Shown here piece after piece: positions 45,143-54,621 of a DNA stretch of 64,000 nucleotides. A program made the position numbers and the translations under genes. The stretch comes from Legionella rowbothamii (GTDB lineage Bacteria; Pseudomonadota; Gammaproteobacteria; Legionellales; Legionellaceae). The notes beneath the pieces were generated by a model. It did not search any database. It was not told the origin of the DNA and saw nothing but the letters and a program-made list of their open reading frames with translations. The stretch lies in assembly GCF_900639985.1 (NCBI RefSeq), contig NZ_CAAAIM010000008.1:1-64000 (forward strand), given 5' to 3'. The stretch's first letter is position 1, and every line of letters starts with the position of its first letter.

Positions 45143-45648
45143 TTGAAATTAATTTACTTAATTTCTGCAAGGAGATACATAGTATATTTTGGAATCATAC
45201 CAACAAACAATGGGCTCGGTATTTATCACCTTTATTGCTAGGTTGGGATGAAAATTACTTTTTAGCTTTTTCCTGTTTGCAGGAATTAGCAAAGGAACGT
45301 AATTTAATTATTAGTGAAAAAGATTTTCATCAACTAAAGCATCATTTTAATGGAAAAAATGGGCGAAATTTTTTAAATAATCGAGATTTAACTCTTAGTT
45401 TAAATATTATAAAAATTAAAAAGAGGATAAAAGGCGCTTCGCTCTACTTGTATATTGATTCTAATAAAAAAGTACACAATTTTTATTTTAGTAATAATGA
45501 AGATTTGGACACGGTTAAAGAATTTTTTAGAAACTCTCTCGCATCGAACGGTTTACCTTATCGAATATCTCATTTGGTCCAGAAAGCACAAATGATAAGA
45601 AATAAATTTGATATTATAAAAAATAATCCTGACATAGATATTTTTTAA
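45139..45648 (+). CDS. Hypothetical protein coupled to the S9 peptidase
   Basis: A 169-residue protein whose ATG overlaps the TGA of the peptidase gene (ATGA, 45139-45142), so expression is almost certainly coupled. No signal peptide. Composition: an aromatic-rich first part (FWNHTNKQWARYLSPLLLGW) and basic helices later (MIRNKFDIIKNNPDI at the end). No family recognised. The link to a peptidase might mean an accessory or modulatory role, but nothing in the sequence shows it. Confidence 0.65.
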   Translation: MIEINLLNFCKEIHSIFWNHTNKQWARYLSPLLLGWDENYFLAFSCLQELAKERNLIISEKDFHQLKHHFNGKNGRNFLNNRDLTLSLNIIKIKKRIKGASLYLYIDSNKKVHNFYFSNNEDLDTVKEFFRNSLASNGLPYRISHLVQKAQMIRNKFDIIKNNPDIDIF

Positions 45649-46023
45649 TCATGGTTGTAGAGCATCATTGTTGTTTTATGCCCCCCTAAAAGTACGGCTA
45701 TTTTGAAGTAATAAATTTCTTCCTTCACTTCTAGGCGTTCTTGCTACAAGGTTAAAGCCTAAAAAATTAAAAATCTGATTATTTATGCTAAAGAAACCTT
45801 AAACATTCCTCAAGAGGTTTGACTTCACCTGCAGACTCGTTGAGCCAACAAAATAGATTGTTAATAACTACCTGGTGTAATCCCTTTAGGAGAATTTCTT
45901 GACGGTGTCCTATATCGGTTTATAAAGCCAAAAGAGTTGACTTTATTTTAACTTTTCGTGCTTAATTTGCGCATCGCGATTTAACTGACGCATCATTTTA
46001 AAATAACTTAAAAGGGGATTAAA
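45649..46023. other. 375-base intergenic region
   Basis: No gene can be supported. A minus-strand stretch near 45870-45930 gives a short protein-like reading, but it has no start and no recognised family. The last 20 bases contain AAGGGGAT, the ribosome binding site of the next gene. Confidence 0.4.
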
Positions 46024-47904
46024 TTGGAAAAAAAACAAAACAAGAAATCTGAATTACCAGCAGCAACTAAAAAGCGGTCACATGCTAATACACCCACAGG
46101 CCAGGAAGCGCCTACTAAAAAAACCAAACAGCAATCTCATGGCCCACAGACTCCAAACATGCCAACCTTACTTTTTCCACAGAATGCCCCAACATTCACC
46201 ACAGAATTTCTCTATCAACAAATTTCTGCCTTCCTAAAGCAACGCGAGTATTTCAATTCAATCCAACCTTCAAGCTCAATAACCTCTGTTTCTCGGGTGG
46301 TCTCCGCAATATCTGAGCATCCTATAAATGATCCAATACCTCTTAAAGCAATTTTAAAAGAAATCGCAACAACTGAATTATTAAAAAAATTATCCCATAG
46401 CGCCGTAGGTGGGTATTCCCCATCTATGTACTACATTGATAGGACAAATAAAGAAAAATTTGTCTCGGCAATTACTTCAATTATCGAGATAGACAGTACT
46501 GAGCTGGTTAAAAAGGGGAATTTATCTGTTTCTAGAAATGTATTTAACAAATATTTTAACCACTTTAATGAGGTGATGGAGCCAATAATTGAGTCCAGTG
46601 ACGGTGCAAATATAAGCGTAGATATGATGATAACCAAGCTTTTCGTTCGGGTTTTTGCTATCAAGTTAGTCCAGACCATTAGAGAGTATGGAATTCCACT
46701 AAACAATACGACTGATTTTTCAGGCGAAGAGTATTTAGATTCCATAAAAAAAATATGGGAATATGGGCGAACTGTAAGTACTGAAAATAACTCATTTATC
46801 TTAACTTTTAACCCATACAGCGGAAGTCTTATCGCTGATCGTTTCATCATAGATGAAATATCTAATACCTCAAAACCAGGAAAGAAATCAAACCAGGAAG
46901 CATGGGATGACGAGTCTCATTTGCATACGTCGATTTTCCCAGCTCTTGAAAAATTTAAAAAAAGCTCCTCGAAGACCTTTGAGGGCAAGCATATAAAGCA
47001 GCAAATTAATCGCAGGTCCCCGCCCACACATTTCAGGCCCACATCGGTAATCGATATATATAATTACTTGGTGCAAGAAAAAATTATTGATGCGGATAGT
47101 GCGATTAATTTTTTTGATTCATCAATCGGATGGTTAGATAGATTAACAGCAGCACTTCTTTGCGCCAAGGGGAAAGCATTTAAGTCTTATGTTGGGTTTG
47201 ATCCTAATCCTAAGGTTATTAGCGCTGGAAATCAGCTTGTTGCCTATTTAAAGCCCAAATATAACCCTAATTTTAATACGCAATTATATCAGCAAGGTAT
47301 AGAAACAGCTGAATTAAAGGAAATAATCAAAAAAAATGGCGGGTATTTTTCATTCGCATTTACCTCCCCTCCATTTTTTGCTCCGTCAGAAAGATATGGT
47401 CTTAATGGCGATAATGAAAATGCTCAGGTCTGGAAACTTTATGAAACAAAGGACAAATATAAAAGCCAATTTTTAAAACCCTTACTAGAAACAAACTTTA
47501 ATGTTCTTAGGGCTGGTGGTGTTTTTGGACTACATTTCAAGGAAGCTAAACTCCTTCAAGAGACATTAGAACTAGTAAATAAAGACATTAATAATGACAG
47601 CATGAAAATGAAAGTTTGGCGGCAGGGAATTTATTACTTTAAAGGTCAAAAAGAATCTAGCGAGCTAATCTATTTATTTAGACGCCCCAACCGAATAGAG
47701 GAAATACCTTCTTTAATGTTGAGCAAAGAGAATGAGACACAACATCCATTGGCACAGAAAGGATCGAGCGATCAAAGGAATCCATCGCCCCTAGCGAGGA
47801 TATCCGCCTCCAGAAATGCATTTTTTTCACCATCATCTTCCGCTCAGAGCAGAAGTATGATAACAGTGCCATTACCCCCTGAGCACGCTCCACCGAGGTA
47901 TTGA
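46024..47904 (+). CDS. SAM-dependent methyltransferase with basic NLS-like N terminus, effector candidate
   Basis: 626 residues from a TTG start, supported by AAGGGGAT six bases upstream; no ATG is available for the first 45 codons. The first 45 residues are disordered and basic, with two clusters (TKKRSH at 15-20 and PTKKTKQQ at 30-37) resembling a bipartite nuclear-localisation signal. The C-terminal half contains a Rossmann methyltransferase: SAM motif I as FFDSSIGWLDRLTAALLCA with YVGFDPNP after it (about 361-398), and a catalytic TSPPFF (about 450-455) of the kind used by N4-cytosine/N6-adenine methyltransferases. A proline/serine-rich tail follows. The DNA, RNA or protein target is unknown. 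A good intrinsic terminator ends the transcript. Confidence 0.68.
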   Translation: MEKKQNKKSELPAATKKRSHANTPTGQEAPTKKTKQQSHGPQTPNMPTLLFPQNAPTFTTEFLYQQISAFLKQREYFNSIQPSSSITSVSRVVSAISEHPINDPIPLKAILKEIATTELLKKLSHSAVGGYSPSMYYIDRTNKEKFVSAITSIIEIDSTELVKKGNLSVSRNVFNKYFNHFNEVMEPIIESSDGANISVDMMITKLFVRVFAIKLVQTIREYGIPLNNTTDFSGEEYLDSIKKIWEYGRTVSTENNSFILTFNPYSGSLIADRFIIDEISNTSKPGKKSNQEAWDDESHLHTSIFPALEKFKKSSSKTFEGKHIKQQINRRSPPTHFRPTSVIDIYNYLVQEKIIDADSAINFFDSSIGWLDRLTAALLCAKGKAFKSYVGFDPNPKVISAGNQLVAYLKPKYNPNFNTQLYQQGIETAELKEIIKKNGGYFSFAFTSPPFFAPSERYGLNGDNENAQVWKLYETKDKYKSQFLKPLLETNFNVLRAGGVFGLHFKEAKLLQETLELVNKDINNDSMKMKVWRQGIYYFKGQKESSELIYLFRRPNRIEEIPSLMLSKENETQHPLAQKGSSDQRNPSPLARISASRNAFFSPSSSAQSRSMITVPLPPEHAPPRY

Positions 47905-47911
47905 GGATTTA

Positions 47912-47947
47912 CGTAGTACGGGGCAACAACTCCGTATTACGATTTTT
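47912..47947 (+). terminator. Intrinsic terminator of the methyltransferase gene
   Basis: CGTAGTACGG (47912-47921) pairs with CCGTATTACG (47932-47941), including one G-U pair, and is followed by five T (47943-47947). It lies eight bases past the stop codon, a standard Rho-independent terminator. Confidence 0.75.
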
Positions 47948-48075
47948 AATCTAAAGCCCAAATCATATTGGACCTTGCGTACTTCTCAGAAATAAAACCT
48001 ATTCTGAACAATTGAGATTGATTTGACAAATTACCAGTAACTTTCTAAATTTAAAAAAAATCACTTAATAATAAC

Positions 48076-48831
48076 ATGAAAGAGTCTTGTTTTTTAACGA
48101 AGCAATTACTGGCCTTTATGCTTATGCTATTTATTACCAGCATAGCTTTTAGCAGCTCGTTAACTGTTGGCGTGGGCGTTTCTGGACCTCCACTTGTCGA
48201 AAAAGCCCATGATTCTAAAGGAGTCTTCTATTTTGGCTTTTCCATTGATTTAATGGACAGTATATGTGAGCAAATAAAAGAAACATGCACCTACCAAGAA
48301 GTAACACTAAATAATCAATTTGAATTATTGGATAGTGGCAAAATTGATTTACTGATTCTTACAATACCCTATGATTCATCCAAATTAAAGCAGTATGCTA
48401 TCAGCATCCCTTATGCAGCAAGTAAAGTTCAGTTCGTAACCTTAAAGACTAATTCAATCAATGGTATAAAGGATGTAGAAAACAAAAGAATTGGGGTGAT
48501 GCGAGCCACTTTTTATAATCTCCTAACTCAATCCCCGTATCATAAAAACAATCAAATTATTGCCTATGATTCAAACTCCGAGTTGTACTCTGATTTGCAC
48601 ACACATAAAATCGATGTGATTGCACTGAACAATGCTCTTGCTTATGGATTAGAGATGAATAATATTTTTGACCTTAAATTAATTGGAGAGAGTATCTTGT
48701 TAGGAGATGGTTATGGCATTATTGCCCTTCCAGATAAGACAAAGTTAATTGAGAAAATAAATAAAGCAATTTTAGATATAGAAAATAATGGAACTTTTAC
48801 GGCTATCTATCAAAGATATTATAAGTATTGA
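48076..48831 (+). CDS. Periplasmic solute-binding protein, family 3 (amino-acid type)
   Basis: A 251-residue protein with a signal peptide (hydrophobic core MLMLFITSIAFSSS). It has the two-lobe pattern of SBP family 3: a first strand LTVGVGVSGPPLVE, FYFGFSIDLMDSICEQI, DLLILTIPY where classic binders have the ligand-site T/S, and VENKRIGVMRAT at the hinge of lobe 2. It would bind an amino acid or related solute in the periplasm. No permease or ATPase gene is next to it, so it is an orphan binder or a signalling protein. No Shine-Dalgarno is evident before the ATG. Confidence 0.8.
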   Translation: MKESCFLTKQLLAFMLMLFITSIAFSSSLTVGVGVSGPPLVEKAHDSKGVFYFGFSIDLMDSICEQIKETCTYQEVTLNNQFELLDSGKIDLLILTIPYDSSKLKQYAISIPYAASKVQFVTLKTNSINGIKDVENKRIGVMRATFYNLLTQSPYHKNNQIIAYDSNSELYSDLHTHKIDVIALNNALAYGLEMNNIFDLKLIGESILLGDGYGIIALPDKTKLIEKINKAILDIENNGTFTAIYQRYYKY

Positions 48832-49085
48832 AGATAAAATTAAGTGACCTTACCACTTGGGAGTGGATTATGAAACAATTCGCTCAACGCCTCAGACCAA
48901 TATTCTTTAATTCGACGTATTAAACACTTCGACGCTCTTGGGCATTGACTAGAATGATGCCCCCAGATTTTCATAAAAACTTGACTTTATGTTTAATTTG
49001 ATGCCATGATGTAGCCATTACATTTAATAATTGATATTTTCTAAATGCAACAAATACGCATACAACAAATGATGATAATGCGCTG

Positions 49086-49167
49086 CCTGGACACTGTTGT
49101 CGAGGTTGGGCGGAATTATTTGTAAACGGCGCTAACAAACTAATCCTCACCAATACCAGTGTCCAGG
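49086..49167. repeat. Widely spaced 11-bp inverted repeat
   Basis: CCTGGACACTG (49086-49096) and its exact complement (49157-49167) are separated by 60 bases in the 405-base gap upstream of the EreA/ChaN-like gene. The spacing is suited to a long RNA stem-loop or to the ends of a very small mobile sequence, but no target-site duplication is visible. Nothing else is recognised in this gap. Confidence 0.45.
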
Positions 49168-49236
49168 TTTTAGGATGCTTGGTTTTCTTATCTTAACCAA
49201 AATAAAGCGCTTCATTAGTACATGAAGGTCATTATC

Positions 49237-50052
49237 ATGAGTCAATCTAAATTTTCAATAAATAGTTTTTTTAATCTTGCGATTAAGAAAAAAAATAAAT
49301 TAAAACAATTAGATGCATCGTTTAAGGCATTAATACAGAATGGTTGTGTTGAAGGTTTTCCGCCTGGAATTGTCATAAACGAATATCATAGCCATAAATT
49401 TCCCAAAGAATTCTTGATTGCTAATTTTCAATATTTTAAGAGCATTGGCATAGAAACATTATTCTTTGAGTTTGCCAACGATAATAATCAACACCTATTT
49501 GATGAATTACTAGATGGTAACAGAGCAGTGGCCATAAATTCTAGATTAATAAATGGAGATGAGGATACAAGAGCAGTAGCTATGGCAGCAATCCAAGCGG
49601 GGATTAGAATCGTTGCACTAGACTGTAAAAAAGCCAGAGAAGGAAGTCCTGAATATTTTAGACATCCCACCCAAAAAGATTGGGATGAGTATTACCAAAG
49701 AAGGGATTCGATCTTTGACGAAAACGTTCGTAGGATATTTCTTAAGGAGCACCAATCCAAGCCTTATCTATTTTACTCAGGACTTGCACATGGCAATAAC
49801 CACCACGGGTTTCCAAGCTTTTTTTCGAGCTCGAAACTAACTTTACTGTTATCGGATGATGGTTTTGATTTTCAAGTTAATGGAATAAAGCAGCACCTGT
49901 ATGTTGACGATACTATATTCAGTGAAGACCTCGGTAGATATTATTGTCTTGTTAATAAACATCATGCTAATCAAAAAATTAGATGTCTAAACGATGCAAT
50001 AGATGAGGGATACTTAGATGAGGATAGAGCCGCCTTTTTGACTAGATGCTAA
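49237..50052 (+). CDS. EreA/ChaN-like domain protein (putative)
   Basis: 271 residues from ATG 49237, chosen over an ATG five codons earlier because AAGGT lies six bases before it. The sequence has the loose signature of the erythromycin-esterase/ChaN/TraB-like superfamily: a first strand ending in an acidic/His pair (VINEYHSHKFPKEF), GIETLFFEF, a mid-domain RDSIFDENVRRIF and a YSGLAHGNN segment supplying another His. Members are metal- or haem-dependent hydrolases or domains of toxins, and similar domains occur in Legionella proteins. No signal peptide is seen. The assignment is tentative. Confidence 0.5.
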   Translation: MSQSKFSINSFFNLAIKKKNKLKQLDASFKALIQNGCVEGFPPGIVINEYHSHKFPKEFLIANFQYFKSIGIETLFFEFANDNNQHLFDELLDGNRAVAINSRLINGDEDTRAVAMAAIQAGIRIVALDCKKAREGSPEYFRHPTQKDWDEYYQRRDSIFDENVRRIFLKEHQSKPYLFYSGLAHGNNHHGFPSFFSSSKLTLLLSDDGFDFQVNGIKQHLYVDDTIFSEDLGRYYCLVNKHHANQKIRCLNDAIDEGYLDEDRAAFLTRC

Positions 50053-50079
50053 TAAAATAAGTTAATAAGTTTAGTAACA

Positions 50080-50120
50080 GATTGCTGATGGAAGAAAGCG
50101 CGTGCTCCGCATCAGCAATC
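50080..50120. terminator. Hairpin between convergent genes
   Basis: GATTGCTGATG (50080-50090) pairs perfectly with CATCAGCAATC (50110-50120) across a 19-base loop, 27 bases after the EreA/ChaN-like stop and before the convergent HerA-like gene. No T-run is present. Confidence 0.5.
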
Positions 50121-50238
50121 AATAAGTTAGATTTATTGGTCACATTAGAAATTTAACAGCTTAACGCGTTATTTAAATTCAAGACCCGACCGATAACTCC
50201 AGTAATAAATTTATTATTTGCACCAAGTTCTATTTGAT

Positions 50239-51744
50239 TTACTTTTTAATTCCTAGTGCTGACATAATGGCACGCGTCCAATCACGTACTAATTGGCGTA
50301 CTACTTGTCGAAATAACGTACTTTTAGTCACGGCTTTCAATAGTTCCGTGGCACCTGATTCACTTTCCATATCGGGTACGGATTTACTTTGGTTGGTCTG
50401 AGTTGTTTTTTGTGCGGCTAAAATATCTTTGGCTGAGTTTCTTTGTTGCTTTTGTTTATACCGAGTATATAAATTAGAGTTGCCAACAATCTGTTGTAGT
50501 TCTTGCTCAGTTATGACCCCCATTCGTGACTCAGGAGCTCTTACCATGCATTGAATTAACGGCGTGGGCTGTCCTTTAGCATCTAATCCACTGACGAGCG
50601 CCTCCCCTATTCCCAGCGCGGTTAATAGCTGCTCGGTTTTATAATACGTTGACAATGGGAAGTTTTGAGCCACCAGTTTCATTGCTGTTCGGTCCTTAGC
50701 CGTAAATGCACGTAAGGCATGTTGTATTTTTAACCCTAGTTGGCTCAAAATATTTTCCGGAATATCATTGGGACTTTGGGTACAAAATATAATGCCTATT
50801 CCTTTCGAACGAATTAATTTGACTACGGTGTCCAACAAACTTAATAAAGCTTTGTTCGCATTACGAAAAATTAAATGGGCTTCATCAATAAATAGCACTA
50901 ATTTGGGTTTTTCAGGGTCACCTAACTCCGGCATTACTCGATAAACATCAGATAATAGCTTCAGCATAAATGTTGAAAATAATTTAGGCTTATCCTGCAT
51001 ATCGAGCAAGCGTAAAATAGAAATCACTCCTAAGCCTTGTCCATTTATATTTAATAAATCGTGTACATTAAACTCAGGCTCACCAAAGAAATCTCCGCCA
51101 CCTTGTGCCTCTAGCTCTACAATTTTACGCATAATGGTACCGGTTGATGCGGCCGCCACCGAACCGTACTTCGCTTCAATTTGGGCGTTCCCTTCTTTTG
51201 TTTGCACAAATTGTAATAGGCTTTTAACGTCGTCCAAATCAATAAGGGGTAGTTTTTCTTGCTTGGCGTATTGAAATAATATAGCAATCACACCTTCTTG
51301 TGTGTCATTCAGATCCAGCATCCGAGAGAAAAGGATAGAACCAAAGCTTTCTACGGTAGCACGTAATGGAACTCCAGTAGATGATTCATTGAGGGTTAAA
51401 AATTCAACCGGGTAACCTCTAGGTGTGTAGGAGAGGTTTAACGAGTGACTTCTTGAGTTCAGGGTATCGCTTATTTGGCCTGGCATTGCTATGCCAGATA
51501 CATCTCCTTTGATGTCCATCACCAAAGACGGAACCCCAGCTAAGGACAGTTGCTCACATAGTACCTGAATGGTTTTCGTTTTCCCACTACCCGTTGCACC
51601 GGCAATAAGACCGTGGCGGTTTAATGATTTTAAAACTAAAAATACAGGGGCGTCGGGAATTAGTTTATTATCCACGATAATGCCACCCAATTGCAGTGAC
51701 GGTGTATCGGTTACTTTATAGGGAGCACGCAAGTCATCGTACAT
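50239..51744 (-). CDS. HerA/YjgR-type ATPase (DUF853)
   Basis: A 501-residue cytosolic P-loop ATPase. Walker A is GATGSGKT (49-56), Walker B LVLFIDEAHL near 288-297, and the helicase-like sensor is IIFCTQSPNDIP. The region around VMDIKGDVSGIAMPG and the full length match the DUF853/YjgR group of HerA-related proteins. Archaeal HerA works in DNA end resection with NurA; the role of bacterial YjgR is not established. The last 70 residues are low-complexity, then basic. AGGAT lies seven bases before the ATG. It is not adjacent to a nuclease gene, so a defence pair is not supported. Confidence 0.88.
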   Translation of the reverse strand: MYDDLRAPYKVTDTPSLQLGGIIVDNKLIPDAPVFLVLKSLNRHGLIAGATGSGKTKTIQVLCEQLSLAGVPSLVMDIKGDVSGIAMPGQISDTLNSRSHSLNLSYTPRGYPVEFLTLNESSTGVPLRATVESFGSILFSRMLDLNDTQEGVIAILFQYAKQEKLPLIDLDDVKSLLQFVQTKEGNAQIEAKYGSVAAASTGTIMRKIVELEAQGGGDFFGEPEFNVHDLLNINGQGLGVISILRLLDMQDKPKLFSTFMLKLLSDVYRVMPELGDPEKPKLVLFIDEAHLIFRNANKALLSLLDTVVKLIRSKGIGIIFCTQSPNDIPENILSQLGLKIQHALRAFTAKDRTAMKLVAQNFPLSTYYKTEQLLTALGIGEALVSGLDAKGQPTPLIQCMVRAPESRMGVITEQELQQIVGNSNLYTRYKQKQQRNSAKDILAAQKTTQTNQSKSVPDMESESGATELLKAVTKSTLFRQVVRQLVRDWTRAIMSALGIKK

Positions 51745-51866
51745 GATTTTTATCCTTCCATGAGCAATAGCTTAAGTATAATCCTTAATTATTTTTCTTG
51801 CCTTACCTGTCTTATTTTAAATTATGCATAAGCAAAATTTCGCATAATCTCTGCATTTGGTTAAAT

Positions 51867-52070
51867 TCAATCCATTTGCGCTGATTTCATATCGGCAAAT
51901 TTAGTAATACCTGAATTCACTAGAGGCTTTATTTTAAGAATATCAGGAACCGATTGATTTGCTCTATTGAGATAGACTTCAAAAAAATCGATTACAAACA
52001 AAGGTGAATTTGCATCAATAGTTTCATTGGGATTAGTTTTAAATTCGGGAAGATTTTTATGTAATGGCAT
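51867..52070 (-). CDS. Small hypothetical protein
   Basis: A 67-residue protein beginning MPLHKNLPEFKTNPNETI, with AAGGA seven bases before the ATG, so translation is likely. It is acidic to neutral, with one hydrophobic strand (PLFVIDFFEVYL), no signal peptide and no recognised family. It sits upstream of the HerA-type gene on the same strand, separated by about 120 bases. Confidence 0.55.
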   Translation of the reverse strand: MPLHKNLPEFKTNPNETIDANSPLFVIDFFEVYLNRANQSVPDILKIKPLVNSGITKFADMKSAQMD

Positions 52071-52237
52071 TTTAATTCCTTATCAATGCATTAAGTTAAA
52101 ATAAAATTTATGAGTCACGATGGAAGATAATTTCAGGCCCAACTACCTAAATCACCTCCATATTGGTCGGACTTTGAAAGTTTAATGTATTGATAAGGTA
52201 ATAAAGTACGTCAAAAATACGGTACTTTTAGTTCTAT

Positions 52238-52522
52238 TTATGGGCAGATTTTTGCTTGATTGGGGGCCTGACATATCTTTGCATTCTCTCCAGCTAATTC
52301 GTCAACATAGGCCCGTCTAAAAGACCAGAGCATTAACCCTCTTTGAGTTCTTCATATAGATATTTTTCTGCAGGAATATAATCGAAAGGATATCGCCACC
52401 ATAATATTTGATTGGGTAGGCTAGCAGCTGAGCTATTGAACAGATCTCTGACAGACGCAAAAAGATCATAAGTGCATGTCCACTTGTTTCGCCATGGAAC
52501 CTCGTACTAATGCCTCTTTCAT
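52238..52522 (-). pseudogene. Frameshifted remnant of an unidentified gene
   Basis: Three consecutive minus-strand pieces in different frames read like one protein: MKEALVRGSMAKQVDMHL from ATG 52522; then a piece with YDLFASVRDLFNSSAASLPN and ending YEELKEG (stop 52333-52335); then MLWSFRRAYVDELAGENAKI, ending at 52238. All have coding-like composition, and the junctions need only small frame changes. No family is recognised. The rest of the 653-base gap 52071-52723 shows no other gene; its last part is the leader of the broken MFS gene. Confidence 0.4.
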
Positions 52523-52723
52523 ATTCTTAGTTGGTGCTAATCTTTAGCGGTTGTTAGTAATATTGTTAGTAATTTATATATTTTAGATGTGGCTTCTATA
52601 TTACAGTTACTAAAAATAGTAAAACATGGAATTAAGGGTTTTATTTTATGCGTTTATAAAAATAGGAGCTCCCATTACATTAATCAATCTTTTAATCCAT
52701 GGTTATTTTCTCAAGGAGACTGA

Positions 52724-53225
52724 GTGAAAAATTCATTATCAAATCGTAGTTTATTTGCGTTAAGTTTAATGATATTTTTCATTGCCTATATTCAAGGAGG
52801 TATTGGCCCTATTCTCTCTATTTATCTGCGCTCAAATTTAGGATGGGATACAAGCCAAGTTGGTATGGCATTAGCAACAACAGGTATTGTTAATTTTACG
52901 GGCTTTATTATTTTCAATAACAGAAAACGCCCTCTACCTACTGCTTGTCCAATTGCTAGATGGTATCAGCGCCGGCATTTTTGGAGTGGTAGCAGTAGTT
53001 ATAGTTTCTGATTTAGCAAGTGGAACAGGGCGGTTTAATTTTTTAGTAGGTGTTCTTTGACTATGCATAGGCCTCGGCTCATCACTTAGTAACATTCTCG
53101 CAGGCTTTATAACAAAAATTTACGGATTTCAAGTGGGATTTATTTCGCTATCTTTTATTGCCGCAATTGGATTATTCACTTATACATTTGCATTACAAGA
53201 GACTAATGCATTGAGTGATAAATAA
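52724..53225 (+). pseudogene. Broken MFS transporter gene
   Basis: A GTG start with AAGGAG upstream gives a normal MFS N terminus (SLMIFFIAYIQGGIGPILSI and LGWDTSQVGMALA). After about 65 codons the sequence jumps to a later part of an MFS protein in another frame (LLDGISAGIFGVVAVVIVSD, GLGSSLSNILAGFI). That part also contains an in-frame TGA (at LVGVL-stop-LCIGLG, probably a former glycine codon). Most of the middle helices are absent. So there is one internal deletion with a frame change plus one nonsense change, and no functional carrier is possible. The end is at the TAA at 53223-53225. Confidence 0.75.
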
Positions 53226-53471
53226 TTGCTCAAAAATATACACTTGGCGTTTAGCTTTATTTTGAATTTTTTCAATATAATAAGGCATTTTGTCAATTGG
53301 TTTTTTAAAAGAAAATATTATATATTAACGTGTCAGTCTTTGGTTCAAAAAATTGGAAGTTGCTAGCGAAGAAAAGAAAAAAAGCGTTGAAAATACTACA
53401 AACAGACGAAGCTATCATTATTTAGGATCCTGAATAAGGTCATCCAAGCAGAAAGTAAGGAAGGGATTCAA

Positions 53472-54620
53472 GTGCCGAACTTGCAAAAATATAAGGTTAG
53501 TACCCTACATAGTTCTGGGTGGATAAGTGTTTCTGAAACTGCTTCTATCTACTATGAGCAATATGGAAACCCCCAGGGGCCTTCGGTTGTTTATAATCAT
53601 GGTGGCCCCGGCGGTTTTTCACAACCAGATAATAGCCAATGGTTTGATCCAGATTACTATAATATTATTATTTACGACCAACGCGGTACAGGTAAATCGA
53701 AACCTTCGGTTATGGAAGCAAACACAGAGCCTAAACAATTTAGTGGGCTTACAATCATGGATATGGTAGAGGATTTAGAGGTTCTACGAAAATTTTTAGG
53801 TATCTCTCAATGGCTGTTATTCGGTGGTTCCTGGGGCTCCACCCTTTCTTTATCCTACGCTTTAAAATACCCAAAGCAAGTAACGGGTTTAATTCTCTAT
53901 GGTATTTTTTTAAATCAGCCCCTCGAAATGAATCAATACTATGATATTGATGTAATTAAAGAACGTTTTCCTGAATTAGGTGAGACCGCATTAAAAATCT
54001 TATTTAACTATGCATGCTTACAAGGTAAAAATGATGCATTGAATAGTCCCGAGCAACTTATAGAGGCTTATTATCAGCTTTGTGTGGAACAAAACGATGT
54101 AATAGCTCAATATTTATGGACATCTTTTGAATGGTTTAATGATGATCCTAGCTTAAAGGCTGTAGAAACAATGCAACAAATACCCTTAATACTTGATCCA
54201 AGTATACGTACTCATGCGGTGTTTGAAAGCCTGTTATTTCGTGAAGCCTATGATGGTTTTAATCTTTTAGATGAAAAATTATTGTACAGATTAAAAGATA
54301 TTGATATTCGTATCGTACAAGGCAATTCAGATACGGAAGCACCGCCTATCTTTGCCGAAAAATTAGTGAATGTTTTAAAAAAATTAAACGCTAATGTTTG
54401 CTATCAATTAATCGAGGGAAAACATTCTGCTGAGTCATCAACTGCGATGACTACGGCATTATTGGAGTGTACTAATTCGTTTAAACAAGTAATAACCTCA
54501 GACATCCAATGTGAGAAATCCTCCCTAATTAAATTAAGTTTATTTTCACCGGTGCCCCCCCTTAAATATATGGATACTAAATCGCAAGCGCCAGGAGCTG
54601 TTCCTCCTTCTTTAGAATAA
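53472..54620 (+). CDS. pip: Proline iminopeptidase (S33 family)
   Basis: 382 residues from a GTG start with GGAAGGG upstream. The family hallmarks are clear: HGGPGG (43-48, oxyanion), YDQRGTGKS (68-76) and the nucleophile Ser120 in GGSWGS followed by TLSLSYALKYP. The acid and base are found in QGNSDTEAPP and EGKHSAES, replacing the usual GRYD and AGHS but keeping Asp and His. It removes N-terminal proline from peptides in the cytosol. The protein is about 60 residues longer than typical Pip, and the C-terminal extension (SPVPPLKYMDTKSQ, ending AVPPSLE) is unlike the family; it abuts an IS30 relic. Confidence 0.85.
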   Translation: MPNLQKYKVSTLHSSGWISVSETASIYYEQYGNPQGPSVVYNHGGPGGFSQPDNSQWFDPDYYNIIIYDQRGTGKSKPSVMEANTEPKQFSGLTIMDMVEDLEVLRKFLGISQWLLFGGSWGSTLSLSYALKYPKQVTGLILYGIFLNQPLEMNQYYDIDVIKERFPELGETALKILFNYACLQGKNDALNSPEQLIEAYYQLCVEQNDVIAQYLWTSFEWFNDDPSLKAVETMQQIPLILDPSIRTHAVFESLLFREAYDGFNLLDEKLLYRLKDIDIRIVQGNSDTEAPPIFAEKLVNVLKKLNANVCYQLIEGKHSAESSTAMTTALLECTNSFKQVITSDIQCEKSSLIKLSLFSPVPPLKYMDTKSQAPGAVPPSLE

Positions 54621-54621
54621 T

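Noticed and set aside
45870..45935. Minus-strand reading resembling a transposase end
   Set aside because: Only about 20 residues, with no diagnostic motif and no inverted repeats; a chance match is likely.
48971..49153. Minus-strand open frame of 60 codons
   Set aside because: No ribosome binding site and no family resemblance; it overlaps the spaced inverted repeat, and its composition looks non-coding.
49086..49167. The spaced inverted repeat as an integron attC site
   Set aside because: A GTTRRRY-like and an AAC-like element occur, but in the wrong order and without the paired inner boxes. No integrase or cassette array is nearby.
50239..51744. HerA-type ATPase as part of a phage-defence system
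   Set aside because: No NurA, SIR2 or DUF4297-type partner is adjacent. The protein matches the housekeeping YjgR/DUF853 group.
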